From: Occallatibacter gabretensis
GTDB lineage: Bacteria; Acidobacteriota; Terriglobia; Terriglobales; Acidobacteriaceae
DNA: 64,000 nt
Direction: 5' to 3'
Assembly: GCF_001449115.1 (NCBI RefSeq)
Contig: NZ_LAIJ01000010.1
Location: 620,001 to 684,000, forward strand
The notes under the pieces are model-generated. The model ran no database searches and was not told where the DNA came from. It saw nothing but the letters and a program-made list of their open reading frames with translations. This document shows positions 51,205 through 61,258 of this stretch, in pieces (position 1 is the stretch's first letter; every line of letters begins with the position of its first letter). The position numbers and the translations under genes were made by a program.

Positions 51205-52672
51205 GTACGGCCTCCGAAAGTATGTCGTTGTCTACTGCAGGTCTTTGCAAGTATCCGAAAATGCGGTTCATTCTGACCGGCTCCTCAGGTTCTCCAAAAT
51301 AGCTTCCTGCGATCATTCCAGCGATGCCGACGAGGAGGCTGGCCAGGGAAGCCCATGCATTTGAGGCGCCAATGTGCTTCGCACCGAAGAAGATTATCGC
51401 GGAACCGAGAGTGCTTATCCATGCTCCATATCGATTTGCTCGAGGCCAGATGATCCCTATCCAGAAGCTCACGCCCAGAAACGGCAGGATGCTGATGAAG
51501 TGCACCGTTGCTGCCACTACAGACGGCATTGTTGTTCCGCACACGAAGCCTGCAGCGGTAACCATCACGGAGGCCGTACGAGCAACCTTCAGATAGTGGC
51601 CATCCTCTTTATTCGAGGCGATCAGTGGCCGATAGATATTCTCGGTAAACAACGCAGCTGCATCGATCATGAATGCTGAGCAGGTTGCCATCGCCGTGGC
51701 CATAATGGACGCTGTCATCAGCCCAATGAGCCCTGCGGGAAGCACCAATCTTACGACCATGCCGAATGCCTTCTCCCGCTCTCCGAAGGCGAGACCGGGC
51801 AAGAGGACGGCGGCTAGGATTCCGGTGAGCGTCCACCCGACGGTGCAGAAGCGCTTCACGAAGTTCCCATACGTCCACCCAATTCTGCAGTTCCACTCGG
51901 TCTTTCCTGTCGAAGCAACTGCCATCATGTGCGGCTGTGCGACGATCCCTGCCAATCCGCTAATGACCAGCATGGTGACATTGAATGAGCTCAGTTCTCC
52001 GCCTGCTGCGCCAAATATGGTGAAGTAATCCGGCTTTAGAGCGTGATGAAGTCCTGCTAACCCTCCAACTTTCGGCAGCCCGAACGGGAGGACGAGAAAC
52101 GAGAGCACCACAAGGAGAATGCCCTGGACACAGTCCGTCACGGCGGCTGCAACCAGGCCGCCCGCTACGCCATAGATCGTGAAAATGATCGCGACTGTAA
52201 TTGAAATGGAGCATTCCGGGAGTCCGGTAATGGCAGAAACTGTTTCGCTGGTTCCCTTGATAGCGATGCCCTGCCATAGCGCAAGGAGATAAAGGCAAAA
52301 TGCGGCGTACATAACCGCGTAGGGCCGTCCATAGCGCAGTTGGAAAAAGTCTGCGGTGGTCGTGAGGCGCAAACGTCTGAAGACTGGCGCCAGTATCCAG
52401 TAAAAAGGGGTCGTAAAAAGCCACATCCACTGATACCAGATCCCGGACAAGCCGCCAGTGTAAGCCGCTCCTGCAACACCGACGGCCTGATCAGAATGCG
52501 TACCCGTACCCAGAGCCTGGGCGATCATGATGGTCTTACCGAAGGCGCGATTGCCGACGAAGAACTTCTTCGAATTTGTCACGCCACGGCTCACGCGAAG
52601 GCCCAGCACCAGTATGCCGCCGAGGTAGGCTGCGATTACGAACCAATCAAGTGCAGAAAGATTCACTCGCAT
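51197..52672 (-). CDS. Sodium:solute symporter (SSS family)
   Basis: A 491-residue inner-membrane symporter starting at ATG 52672; a frame to 52759 has no RBS. The SSS marks are LDWFVIAAYLGGILVLGLRV, FFVGNRAFGKTIMIAQALGT (the FFVGNR motif) and YGRPYAVMYAAFCLYL. About 13 helices are visible. The partner gene overlaps its end. With a NagA-like enzyme divergent to it, a sugar or amino-sugar substrate is likely, though this symporter class also carries other solutes. Confidence 0.88.
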   Translation of the reverse strand: MRVNLSALDWFVIAAYLGGILVLGLRVSRGVTNSKKFFVGNRAFGKTIMIAQALGTGTHSDQAVGVAGAAYTGGLSGIWYQWMWLFTTPFYWILAPVFRRLRLTTTADFFQLRYGRPYAVMYAAFCLYLLALWQGIAIKGTSETVSAITGLPECSISITVAIIFTIYGVAGGLVAAAVTDCVQGILLVVLSFLVLPFGLPKVGGLAGLHHALKPDYFTIFGAAGGELSSFNVTMLVISGLAGIVAQPHMMAVASTGKTEWNCRIGWTYGNFVKRFCTVGWTLTGILAAVLLPGLAFGEREKAFGMVVRLVLPAGLIGLMTASIMATAMATCSAFMIDAAALFTENIYRPLIASNKEDGHYLKVARTASVMVTAAGFVCGTTMPSVVAATVHFISILPFLGVSFWIGIIWPRANRYGAWISTLGSAIIFFGAKHIGASNAWASLASLLVGIAGMIAGSYFGEPEEPVRMNRIFGYLQRPAVDNDILSEAVLE

Positions 52673-52889
52673 GGAATATCCGGGAGCTCCCGATCTAGCA
52701 GTATGTTCTGGCAACGATCCATCCAACAATCCACGGTGTCCTCCTTTGCGATGGTCCATCGCTCAATTCATGATCGTCAATTTAGGACTGCTGCAGCTTG
52801 CCATTATCGGGGACGCGAACTCCGTGTAATAGTATGTCCGTGCGGCACATTCTGTTCCAAGCGGTTCTCCGCATGTAGTCTTGAGGCCT

Positions 52890-53846
52890 ATGGCGTATTT
52901 TGATCTTCAGTTGAATGGCTATGCCGGTGTTGATTTTAACGGTGATGTCTTAGATCACGCATCGCTGGAAAGGGTCTGCCAGAGACTGGAATCTCAGGGC
53001 GTGGGCGGAATTCTGGCTACAGTGATCACGGACTCCATTGAGGTGATGGAGGCACGTCTGGGCCGCATTGCCATGCTTCTGGAGCATCACCCCAAACTCC
53101 AGCGCATCATCAAAGGCATTCATGTCGAAGGTCCATTCATCAATCCAAACCCCGGATATCGCGGTGCACATCCGGAAGATGCAATCATTCCAGCTGATAC
53201 GTCCCTCATGGAGCGCCTGCTTACTGCAGGCCGCGACTTTGTGCGGCTGGTTACGCTTGCGCCCGAGTTCGATAGCGGGCTGAGGGTTACTCGACTGCTT
53301 TCTGATAAGGGAATCATAGTTTCTGCTGGCCATACGGACGCATCTCTCGACCAACTACGGGCTGCGATGGATAACGGTCTTGTCATGTTTACTCATGTTG
53401 GTAACGGCTGCCCGGCGTCGATGCCACGCCACGACAACATTATCCAAAGGGTTCTTAGCTTACGAGGAAAACTCTGGCTCTGCTTCATCGCCGACGGTGT
53501 GCACATCCCATTCTTCGTGTTGCGCAATTACCTCGACCTCATTGGCTTGGAAAAAACCATTGTCGTTACGGACGGCATCGCTGCCTCGGATCTCGGCCCC
53601 GGAAGATATACACTCGGCCGGTGGGAGTTGAACATTGGGGACGACCTTATTGCACGTGCACCGGATAGCTCGCACTTGCTGGGATCTACTGTGACCATGC
53701 CTCGCACCTTTCATAACCTGACCAAAATCCTTGGTCTACCGGCGACCTCTGCACGATTGTTGATGGAGGATAATCCGCACGGAGTATTCGCAAACACATT
53801 CAAGGACGCCCCGTTCCGGAGCCCGGCTTCAACCCAGGGACGATAA
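52890..53846 (+). CDS. NagA-like amidohydrolase (N-acetylglucosamine-6-phosphate deacetylase family)
   Basis: A 318-residue enzyme from ATG 52890 (GAGG upstream; TTG 52881 is an alternative). DLQLNGYAGVDFNGDVLDHA, then GIHVEGPFINPNPGYRGAHP (metal Glu), then VSAGHTDASLDQLRAAMD, then FIADGVHIPFFVLRNYLDLI, then VVTDGIAASDLGPGRY (catalytic Asp) match the family. Odd points: the usual HLFNAM is replaced by HVGNGCPASM, and the N-terminal beta-sandwich of NagA is missing, so the protein is 60 residues short. Activity on N-acetylated sugars is uncertain. Confidence 0.8.
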   Translation: MAYFDLQLNGYAGVDFNGDVLDHASLERVCQRLESQGVGGILATVITDSIEVMEARLGRIAMLLEHHPKLQRIIKGIHVEGPFINPNPGYRGAHPEDAIIPADTSLMERLLTAGRDFVRLVTLAPEFDSGLRVTRLLSDKGIIVSAGHTDASLDQLRAAMDNGLVMFTHVGNGCPASMPRHDNIIQRVLSLRGKLWLCFIADGVHIPFFVLRNYLDLIGLEKTIVVTDGIAASDLGPGRYTLGRWELNIGDDLIARAPDSSHLLGSTVTMPRTFHNLTKILGLPATSARLLMEDNPHGVFANTFKDAPFRSPASTQGR

Positions 53847-53860
53847 CTGCTGTCTCATGT

Positions 53861-55189
53861 TCATGGTCCGGCAGGCAGCGGTTGGACGCTAATAAGATCC
53901 ATCTCCTCGCTTCCATTGCGGTTGATTTGGGTCAGCGTGTAAACAGTGCTATCTTCTGCAACCACGAGTGCCTGCTCATTTGCAGCGGGCTCACCCGTAT
54001 CAAGCATGACCTGGCCGTGGTCGTGGTACTTGTTTTTCGAAATATCGTACGTAATAAGATGTGACCCCTCTTCGTTTTTGCTTCCGACAGAAAGCGGCGA
54101 GCCGGTCAGGTAATAAAGCAGGTTGTTGCGTGTATCCAGGGCGAGTCCGAGATAGCCGTACCCGGATTTGTCGGCCATCCCCGTCCGTTTAGATGGCTCG
54201 GAGGTCAGCCTCTCCAAAACCTCAACACTGCGGGCGCCCGGATCAAATCGGAACAGGTATCCTGATGCGCCGTTGACTGCGTAGATGGCGTTGTCGTTGG
54301 GGTTCCACACGGCAGCCCGCCAGTTGTACGCCATTCCTGGCTTAGTGGGGTCGAGGTCGCCGAAGTAATCTTTGCGCAGGTTCACGCCTGGAATCGTTTC
54401 GACCTGGTCAGTGTCGTAAATATATCTGTGGATCAAGCCCTCACCGCTGGTGAAATATGCCGACCCATCCCGAGGGTCAACAACGATTCGCCGGCAGATC
54501 GCCCGGTAGGTACTACCGACTTCTCCGCTCTCTCCGGCGGCAAAGAATGTACCGAAATCCCTGAGTTGCTTTGTAACGAGGTCAAAGGTGAGAAAGTGTC
54601 CGGTAGGCCAGGTAATTCCGTATAGCCTGCCGCGTTTTACATCCATATTGAAGCTGATGATGCCCTCTCCGAGAGGAGCAATCGCAAGCGATTCAAATCT
54701 GCCGGTTTTGAGGTCGTAGGACAGAAAATGACCTCCCGGGTAAGGAAGATAGCCGTTTGGTGGAGCAGCATTTCTCTCTACTCCGCTTTCTTTGTTGTAG
54801 TAGCCGAGGTGAGTGGAAAAATATAGCTTGCCGTCACGCTCGATAAAGTTCACGTGACTCTTGCCCTGCGCGACGGCCTTAACCTCTCCCTGTCCAGTCG
54901 CCGTATTCAAGTCGGCAATGTGAGTAATGACGCCTGTCTTCGGGGCGAGCGAATACATCTGGCCGGGGACGTTATACGCGGCCGAGTCAATCACGTAGTA
55001 CAACTTGCCGTCAGAGGCGAATCCCATGCCGTTATACGATTCTCCGATCCCCGCAGCGGCAGGAAAATGAGAATTGTAAGTTCTGGCGTGCAATACAGGC
55101 GGGCCCCCTGCTTGCGCGAAGGACAAAGCCTCGAGCAGAATCCCGCAGAGCAGAATAGTGCATCCGTGAATGCCAAGTCGGCTTAACAC
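53861..55189 (-). CDS. Secreted beta-propeller protein of unknown function
   Basis: About 442 residues. A GTG at 55189 begins a signal peptide (LSRLGIHGCTILLCGILLEA, then LSFAQAGG); the frame runs on to TTG 55258 but its extra residues are not needed. Repeated blade-like stretches follow: ESYNGMGFASDGKLYYVIDS, DGKLYFSTHLGYYNKESG, DPRDGSAYFTSGEGLIHRYI and DTRNNLLYYLTGSPLS, a propeller of roughly six blades. No catalytic motif is seen. It is convergent with the NagA-like gene (14 bp apart). Confidence 0.7.
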   Translation of the reverse strand: MLSRLGIHGCTILLCGILLEALSFAQAGGPPVLHARTYNSHFPAAAGIGESYNGMGFASDGKLYYVIDSAAYNVPGQMYSLAPKTGVITHIADLNTATGQGEVKAVAQGKSHVNFIERDGKLYFSTHLGYYNKESGVERNAAPPNGYLPYPGGHFLSYDLKTGRFESLAIAPLGEGIISFNMDVKRGRLYGITWPTGHFLTFDLVTKQLRDFGTFFAAGESGEVGSTYRAICRRIVVDPRDGSAYFTSGEGLIHRYIYDTDQVETIPGVNLRKDYFGDLDPTKPGMAYNWRAAVWNPNDNAIYAVNGASGYLFRFDPGARSVEVLERLTSEPSKRTGMADKSGYGYLGLALDTRNNLLYYLTGSPLSVGSKNEEGSHLITYDISKNKYHDHGQVMLDTGEPAANEQALVVAEDSTVYTLTQINRNGSEEMDLISVQPLPAGP

Positions 55190-55456
55190 AAAGATTTCAG
55201 CGCCCCAAACTCCAGAAATGATGAAAAGTATCCCGCGACACGTCACCGCTGGCTGCAACTTCTGAGAGCAGTCAGCGGACCTTGCGGCAATAGCGCCTGC
55301 GCGGTCACGACAAACGCGTGCATGACGAGACAGACCAATCTGACAATAGGCCCGAGCGCAATGTCAATGAAATTTTGCACGAATATGTGAAAGAATTGCA
55401 GAGCGTTTATACTGCCGTGTAAAACCGCGTATGAATTTGAAGGGGTGGCAGAAGCA

Positions 55457-57541
55457 ATGAATCGCAGAGATTTCATGGGAACGGTAGTGGGCAGCTACGC
55501 CTTGGCAAAGCTAAGCGGCGGAAGTGTATACGGCTTCGCCTCCGCAGTGGTTGCTGATTCTAGACCTCAAAGATCCTGGATTGAAAACGGGTTGATCGAT
55601 GCCGGGGGGACGCATGAACCGTATATCTTCGTTGTCCGCCGCGGCGGTCAAGCTGTTAACTCACGGGAGATCTACGAGCGCGCTCAGAGTGAGGAAGTCA
55701 TTCGACTGCTTCATAGCCAGGGCGTGGAGGTGTTTCACACTCATTTTTACAAGGGGTTCGGCATGGCGGCCGAGATGCAGGAGATGCAGGATACCGTTCG
55801 TGCCGCGGTCCTTGCTCATCGCTACCAAATGAAGGTAGACACATACATTCAGTGGGACACCATGATGTATGAAACGTTCTTTGCAGAGGAGCCTCAAGCA
55901 GAACATTGGATCCAGCGCGATGCGGCCGGTCAGCCGATCATGCTGACGTACGGCTATCAGCAGTCCTTTCGCTATCGTCCTTGTTTTTCGAACCAGCAGT
56001 ATCTTGATTATCTAAAAAAGGTCGTTCGCTTTGCGGTCCAGGAAGTAAAAACGGACTTCATTCACTTCGACAATTTTGATGTTAACCCGGAGCCGGACTC
56101 CTGCCATTGCGAGCAATGCAAGATAGGCTTCCGAGCGCGACTGCGCAAGAAGTACTCCGAAGTACAGCTGAAAGAACGTCTGGGATTTACGAATGTCTCG
56201 TACGTAAACCCACCGCTATGGAACCGCTTCAATCCTCCGGAACAGCTTGATATTATCTCGGATCCGGTCTTCCAGGAGTGGATCGACTATCGCTGTCAGA
56301 CGATGGCTGACGCCCTGGATCAGATGGTCACAGAGATTCGGTCATTGAACCCGGAGATCGTCATAGAGATCAACTCGGGTGGTATTTCGGGCGACAACAG
56401 CCCGTGGGGAGGCGGTATCGATCAAGCGCGGTTGCTGAAAAAAACCCAGGTATTCTGGGCTGAGTCAGCCACTCAACCGAAGTACTTGTCCGATAACACG
56501 CTGATTTCAACAGTGCGGACCTATAAGTTGGCGAGAACATTTCGGAACGTAGCATTCACTTATACATCGGAAAGCGAGGCTGCGCTTGGGGAATGCCTGG
56601 CATTCAATCAGACGATCGGCTACGCCGGGGGAAGTCCGCTGTCGCCACTGATGTTGAAGTACATTGATTTTTACAGAAAGAATCGGGATTTGTACGTCGG
56701 CACTCAGGATGTTGCATCCGTGGCTGTACTCCGGTCCTATGCCTCGATCACTTATAACCATGCACGCGCGGGACTCAGCGCAATCCTGATGGAGCAAGCT
56801 TTGATCCAGTCCAATGTTCCGTTTCATATGATCTTCGACGAACATCTTGAGTCGTTGTCTCCCTCCAAATGCAAAGTGCTGATACTTCCTAATTCGGAAT
56901 GCTTGTCTGATAGCCAGATCGCGCTAATCCGCCGGTTTGTGGAGGCTGGTGGCGGATTGATCGCTACTGAACAGACCGGGCTTTACGATACCTGGCGCCG
57001 GGTGAGGCTTACACCTGGACTACAGGGTCTTGTGGCTGATCCCAGCCCTTCGATATCCAAAAATGTGAATACGGGTACGACCATGCGGAACGAAGTTGGG
57101 GAAGGCCGCGTCGCCTACATACCGGCAATAGAATTCGATGGCACGATGCCTCCGCCGGAACCGTATTTCACGATCGGAATGTCGTTTTGGAAACGGCCAA
57201 AGAACTGGAGGCAACTGATCGATGCAATCGCATGGGCATCGCACGGAGATATTCCACTTGAAGTGCAAGGGCCGGAGTATTTGATCGCGAATGTGGTCGA
57301 ACAATCAGATCGACGCCGCAGACTGGTGCATCTGGTCAATTGCGATGCCGAGCATGTTTCGTCCATCGCAGGTGTAAAAGTGCGGTGCGCTTTGGATGTC
57401 GGAGAGTCCGTCGCGGCCGTCAGGTTTTACTCTCCCGATACATCTGGCGGGGAGCTGCTCAAGAGTGAGTCCAGGGACGGAATGGTTTCATTCGCAGTTC
57501 CGAGCTTCAAGGTCTACGGTGTTGTGGAACTGAGTGCTTGA
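55457..57541 (+). CDS. GH42-like putative glycosidase with Tat-type signal
   Basis: A 694-residue protein. ATG 55457 opens MNRRDFMGTVVGSYALAKLS, a twin-arginine-type signal; GTG 55445 would add four residues. The barrel reads EVFHTHFYKGFGMAAEMQE, VKTDFIHFDNFDVNPEPDSC, HCEQCKIGFRARLRKKY and IVIEINSGGISGDNSPWGGG, similar to uncharacterised barrel glycosidases. The later CKVLILPNSECLSDSQIAL, then IRRFVEAGGGLIATEQTG, is the trimerisation-like (GATase-fold) domain of GH42. The catalytic acids cannot be named with certainty. It is the first of two genes in line with the DUF5107 protein. Confidence 0.7.
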   Translation: MNRRDFMGTVVGSYALAKLSGGSVYGFASAVVADSRPQRSWIENGLIDAGGTHEPYIFVVRRGGQAVNSREIYERAQSEEVIRLLHSQGVEVFHTHFYKGFGMAAEMQEMQDTVRAAVLAHRYQMKVDTYIQWDTMMYETFFAEEPQAEHWIQRDAAGQPIMLTYGYQQSFRYRPCFSNQQYLDYLKKVVRFAVQEVKTDFIHFDNFDVNPEPDSCHCEQCKIGFRARLRKKYSEVQLKERLGFTNVSYVNPPLWNRFNPPEQLDIISDPVFQEWIDYRCQTMADALDQMVTEIRSLNPEIVIEINSGGISGDNSPWGGGIDQARLLKKTQVFWAESATQPKYLSDNTLISTVRTYKLARTFRNVAFTYTSESEAALGECLAFNQTIGYAGGSPLSPLMLKYIDFYRKNRDLYVGTQDVASVAVLRSYASITYNHARAGLSAILMEQALIQSNVPFHMIFDEHLESLSPSKCKVLILPNSECLSDSQIALIRRFVEAGGGLIATEQTGLYDTWRRVRLTPGLQGLVADPSPSISKNVNTGTTMRNEVGEGRVAYIPAIEFDGTMPPPEPYFTIGMSFWKRPKNWRQLIDAIAWASHGDIPLEVQGPEYLIANVVEQSDRRRRLVHLVNCDAEHVSSIAGVKVRCALDVGESVAAVRFYSPDTSGGELLKSESRDGMVSFAVPSFKVYGVVELSA

Positions 57542-57600
57542 GCTTCCGGCGCAGCCTGCATTCTCAATGATGGGTGACCGTGTAAAGAGGGAGTTTTTAG

Positions 57601-60600
57601 ATGAGCGGGTGCAGTATACCGTCATTCACCATATGCTGGAAAGGTTTACTCAGGGCAGCCTTGAAGTTGTTGCTTGCTGCAACACTCGTTGCAGGCTTCA
57701 GCAGTGCCTCTGTCGCGCAGGTAAAGGTGTGGCAGGGCACTCTTGCTCTGCCGACATATGAAGAGGGACCTCCGGATCCCAACCCTCCTTTCGATACATA
57801 TGCAACAACGGAGTTCAATTACCCTTATACTTTGCGCACAAGCCTCAGTGGCACGAAGAAGGTGCATGCCTGGCGTGCCCTCTTTCTTGAAAACGAATAT
57901 TTGAAATGCACCATACTCCCCGATGTCGGAGGGCACCTTTATACCTGCATGGACAAACTGAGCGGCCAGTCCATGTTTTATGCCAACACCTCCATCAAGA
58001 AAGCGGAGATCGGGCACCGGGGAGCTTGGGCCGCGTTCGGTGTTGAGTACAATTTTCCGGTTTCACACAACTGGACAACGCTCTCTCCTGTCGACTTCGC
58101 TTGTTCCAACCATCAGGACGGCAGCGCTTCGGTGACCATCGGCAATATCGATCGCCCTTATGGAATGCAGTGGAACGTGGAACTGATCTTGCGGCCACGC
58201 TCCACGCTACTGGAAGAGCGCGTTACACTTTACAACCGAAGCGATGTTCGCCACCGCTTCTACTGGTGGGATAACGCGGGTGTGCGGGTGTGGGACGACT
58301 CGCGTCTCCAATATCCGATGCACTATGTGGCCTCGCATGGATTCACCGACGTATATTCATGGCCTACGTTAATACCGGGAGGTAAGGACCTAAGCATTCT
58401 TGGTAACGAAACTGACGGTCCGGTCTCCTATTTTTCGCATGGAACGCAAGAGAACTTCATGGGCGTCTGGAGTCCGAGGACAAATACCGGCACGGCTCAG
58501 TACTCCGAGTATCAGGATTTGCCGGCGAAAAAGGTCTGGTCGTGGGGCTCAGACCCTGCCGGTGTCATGTGGCGCGAAGCGTTATCGGATGACCACAGCG
58601 GTTATGTAGAGATCCAGGCCGGGCTCTTCCGCAACCAGGAAACATACTCCTTCCTCGATCCAGGCCAGACGATTCAGTTCAGCGAAGTATGGATGCCTGT
58701 CCGCGGAACGGGTGGAATTTCACGAGCAAACCCTGCGGGCGTGCTTTATCTGGATACAAAGGGAACCAAGATCTCCGCTGCTCTGAATGTGAACCGGAGA
58801 ATCCCGGGTGCCCACCTGTCGCTGACTCAGGGAGATAAGACGTTGTGGACCTCTACTCTGGATCTCAGCCCCGAGAAGACCTGGTCCCGGACTGTCACCA
58901 CCTCTGGGCAAAACGCGCCAGTCACCTTCGAATTGACTGACCGTCATGGTAAGTCTCTCTTGAAACAGACTGAAGGAGAGTATGACGTCGATCCTGCGTC
59001 TGCGATTCATACTGGGCCACAGCAGGTTTTTTCGCCTCCCTCGCCGGAACAGAGAACTGAAGATCAATGGCTACAGGTAGCTATGGACCAAGAGCTACAG
59101 GGACAGATTCTGTTGGCGATGATCACATATAAGAGCGGGCTTGCAGCATTTCCCGATAGCGCTTCTCTGAAGATTGCCGCTGGGCGTCTTGCGGCTTCTT
59201 TACAGCGCTACCAAGAGGCCGAGCCGCTTCTGAAGGCCGCGCAGCAACTGGATACGCCAAACTCCGTAACTGCCTACTATCTCGGAATCGCGGAAGAGGG
59301 GCTGGGCCATGTGCGTGAGGCTGAGACCGCATTCGACATCGCTTACAGGCAGGCCTCTTACCGCGCGGCCGCCGCGCTGAAGCTTGCAGGATTGCACGCA
59401 CGTGAAGGACAGTTACAGCGTGCAATGCAACTTGCGGAGACAGCCGAGGATCTCGAACCTCTGAATTATGAGGCTCACGAAAAGGTGGCGATATTGGCGC
59501 GCGCCACAGGAGATGCCGCGCGGGCAGACGAGATTGCGCGTGCGGTTATCGAGACAGAACCGACAAGCGATTTGCTGAAAAACGAGCTCGGCACGCCGGA
59601 TCTGCCCCATCTGGCGGCTGATCCATACCGCGTGCTCCACGTCGCAACGGAATACATGGAACTGGGGCAATATCGCAACGCGTTGGACCTGCTCGAGCGG
59701 GGATACCCCGCAGTTCCCGTCGAGCAGACCGAGCCGGGTTCCGTGCTGCCCCAGTCGCATCCCATGGTCGGTTACTATGCTGCTTACTGCAGGTCGAAGC
59801 TCGGCATGGAGGCTGGCCAGAGCTGGCGCGATGCTTCGCGGCTCTCTACGGCATTTATATTCTCTTCCACCGGAATGGATCATCTCGTCCTTGAGACCGC
59901 GCTACTGGCGAATCCAGCGGATGCCACCGCGCACTATCTGCTTGGCACGCTGCTGTTCTCCAAAGGGCTATATGACGAAGGAATGCGGCATTGGACTCAA
60001 GCCTTGCAAATTGCCCCAGGACTTCAGGTTGTGGGAGCCGATCTGGGCCGTGCCTGGCTCGACCTGAAGCATGATCCGCAGCGCGCGCTCACGTATTTCG
60101 AGGGCGGCCTCAAAAATGATCGTCTCAACCCGGCCGTCTACATCGGAGCTGACGAAACGATGAGCCTCACCCACGTTTCGCCGCAGAAACGTGAAGCTGC
60201 CTTATCGCGTTATCCGGATGTCGATTCGCCGCATTCCACCATGCCTGAGAGCCTTGCTTATGAATTGGCGCTTACACGCGCTGAGGCAGCAGAGTTCCGG
60301 CGGGCAGAGACGCTTCTCCAAGGCCGATTCTTCGCAAGCGAAGAGGGCGGGATCACCGCGGATGAGGTGCTATTCGAAGTTGAACTGATGCATGCAGAGA
60401 CTGAGGCTCAATCCGGCGGCTGTCCGGCTGCGGATGCTCTCCTGGCGGGCGACCTTGCCCGGCTGAGCAAAAACGGCGCCTCATCGCAAGGCTACTTCAG
60501 AATGGCAACCATCGCGAAGACCTGCAGCCAGCCGGACCTTGCGCAGGCTCTGCTTGAGAAAGCGGGACGCGGACGCCGCTTTGCCGACCTTCTATGGACT

Positions 60601-60864
60601 TACATGGCCCTGCAAAGCCTGGGAAGCCCTGATGCGCTCCACGTTATGCAGCAGATGCAGCAGTCGATTCTCGTCGTCGGGAATATAAACGAGCCCAGCT
60701 TATACACCAGTTATCACTGGTACGGTGTTGGCCTGTTGCAACGCGCATTGAACCAGCCAGACCAGGCTATCCATTCCTTCCAGAACGCGCTGATGCTCCC
60801 GGACGAATGGATGGCACACCACTTGTCGCGCGTAGCCCTGGAGCAGCTCACGGCACAGCCCTGA
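57601..60864 (+). CDS. Secreted DUF5107-TPR protein
   Basis: A 1087-residue exported protein whose signal peptide is LKLLLAATLVAGFSSASVAQ. GGGAG is 8 bases before the ATG. The N-terminal half is a DUF5107 beta-sandwich (FLENEYLKCTILPDVGGHLY, then DKLSGQSMFYANTSIKKAEI, then GVEYNFPVSHNWTTLSPVDF), a fold akin to aldose epimerases and GH sandwich domains. The C-terminal half is TPR-type (LLKAAQQLDTPNSVTAYYLG, EEGLGHVREAETAFDIAYRQ). It follows the glycosidase gene by 59 bp. The family's role is unknown; links to oligosaccharide handling are inferred from such neighbours. Confidence 0.83.
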   Translation: MSGCSIPSFTICWKGLLRAALKLLLAATLVAGFSSASVAQVKVWQGTLALPTYEEGPPDPNPPFDTYATTEFNYPYTLRTSLSGTKKVHAWRALFLENEYLKCTILPDVGGHLYTCMDKLSGQSMFYANTSIKKAEIGHRGAWAAFGVEYNFPVSHNWTTLSPVDFACSNHQDGSASVTIGNIDRPYGMQWNVELILRPRSTLLEERVTLYNRSDVRHRFYWWDNAGVRVWDDSRLQYPMHYVASHGFTDVYSWPTLIPGGKDLSILGNETDGPVSYFSHGTQENFMGVWSPRTNTGTAQYSEYQDLPAKKVWSWGSDPAGVMWREALSDDHSGYVEIQAGLFRNQETYSFLDPGQTIQFSEVWMPVRGTGGISRANPAGVLYLDTKGTKISAALNVNRRIPGAHLSLTQGDKTLWTSTLDLSPEKTWSRTVTTSGQNAPVTFELTDRHGKSLLKQTEGEYDVDPASAIHTGPQQVFSPPSPEQRTEDQWLQVAMDQELQGQILLAMITYKSGLAAFPDSASLKIAAGRLAASLQRYQEAEPLLKAAQQLDTPNSVTAYYLGIAEEGLGHVREAETAFDIAYRQASYRAAAALKLAGLHAREGQLQRAMQLAETAEDLEPLNYEAHEKVAILARATGDAARADEIARAVIETEPTSDLLKNELGTPDLPHLAADPYRVLHVATEYMELGQYRNALDLLERGYPAVPVEQTEPGSVLPQSHPMVGYYAAYCRSKLGMEAGQSWRDASRLSTAFIFSSTGMDHLVLETALLANPADATAHYLLGTLLFSKGLYDEGMRHWTQALQIAPGLQVVGADLGRAWLDLKHDPQRALTYFEGGLKNDRLNPAVYIGADETMSLTHVSPQKREAALSRYPDVDSPHSTMPESLAYELALTRAEAAEFRRAETLLQGRFFASEEGGITADEVLFEVELMHAETEAQSGGCPAADALLAGDLARLSKNGASSQGYFRMATIAKTCSQPDLAQALLEKAGRGRRFADLLWTYMALQSLGSPDALHVMQQMQQSILVVGNINEPSLYTSYHWYGVGLLQRALNQPDQAIHSFQNALMLPDEWMAHHLSRVALEQLTAQP

Positions 60865-61258
60865 TACAGCAGCCGTCGCCATGCATTGGGGAATATGTTT
60901 TCTTGCACTGCAAGCGATTTGATAAGCGAAGGAAAAACACCGTTACGCAGGCTGCCGTGAACCACTTAAATCGCTGGTTTTAAGGCACATCGCCATGCTT
61001 ATGTGAAATACAGCAACAGATCAAAGAAATATTTCACAAAAATGAGATATTTTCATTGCTTTTTCTGATCGCACTGCTCTATAAGTTGTCATTCGCACAT
61101 TTCGGCCGCTGTAGTTTCGAAATTTATTTGCAGTTGTTCGGAACTACTCGGGGATATGGAAAACGAATCTGCCTTGGAAAGGGAACCAGTGGCTCCCCGC
61201 GCCAGGAGGATAGCGGAGTGAACAATACCGCTATACACGATTCTCAAGTGAGGGTTAT
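60865..61258. other. AT-rich promoter region before the TonB receptor
   Basis: No gene is seen. GAAATATTTC (61025-61034) is a perfect 10-bp palindrome, followed 12 bp later by the related GATATTTTC. The receptor's RBS GAGGG lies 4-5 bases before its ATG. The palindrome is a candidate operator. Confidence 0.4.
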
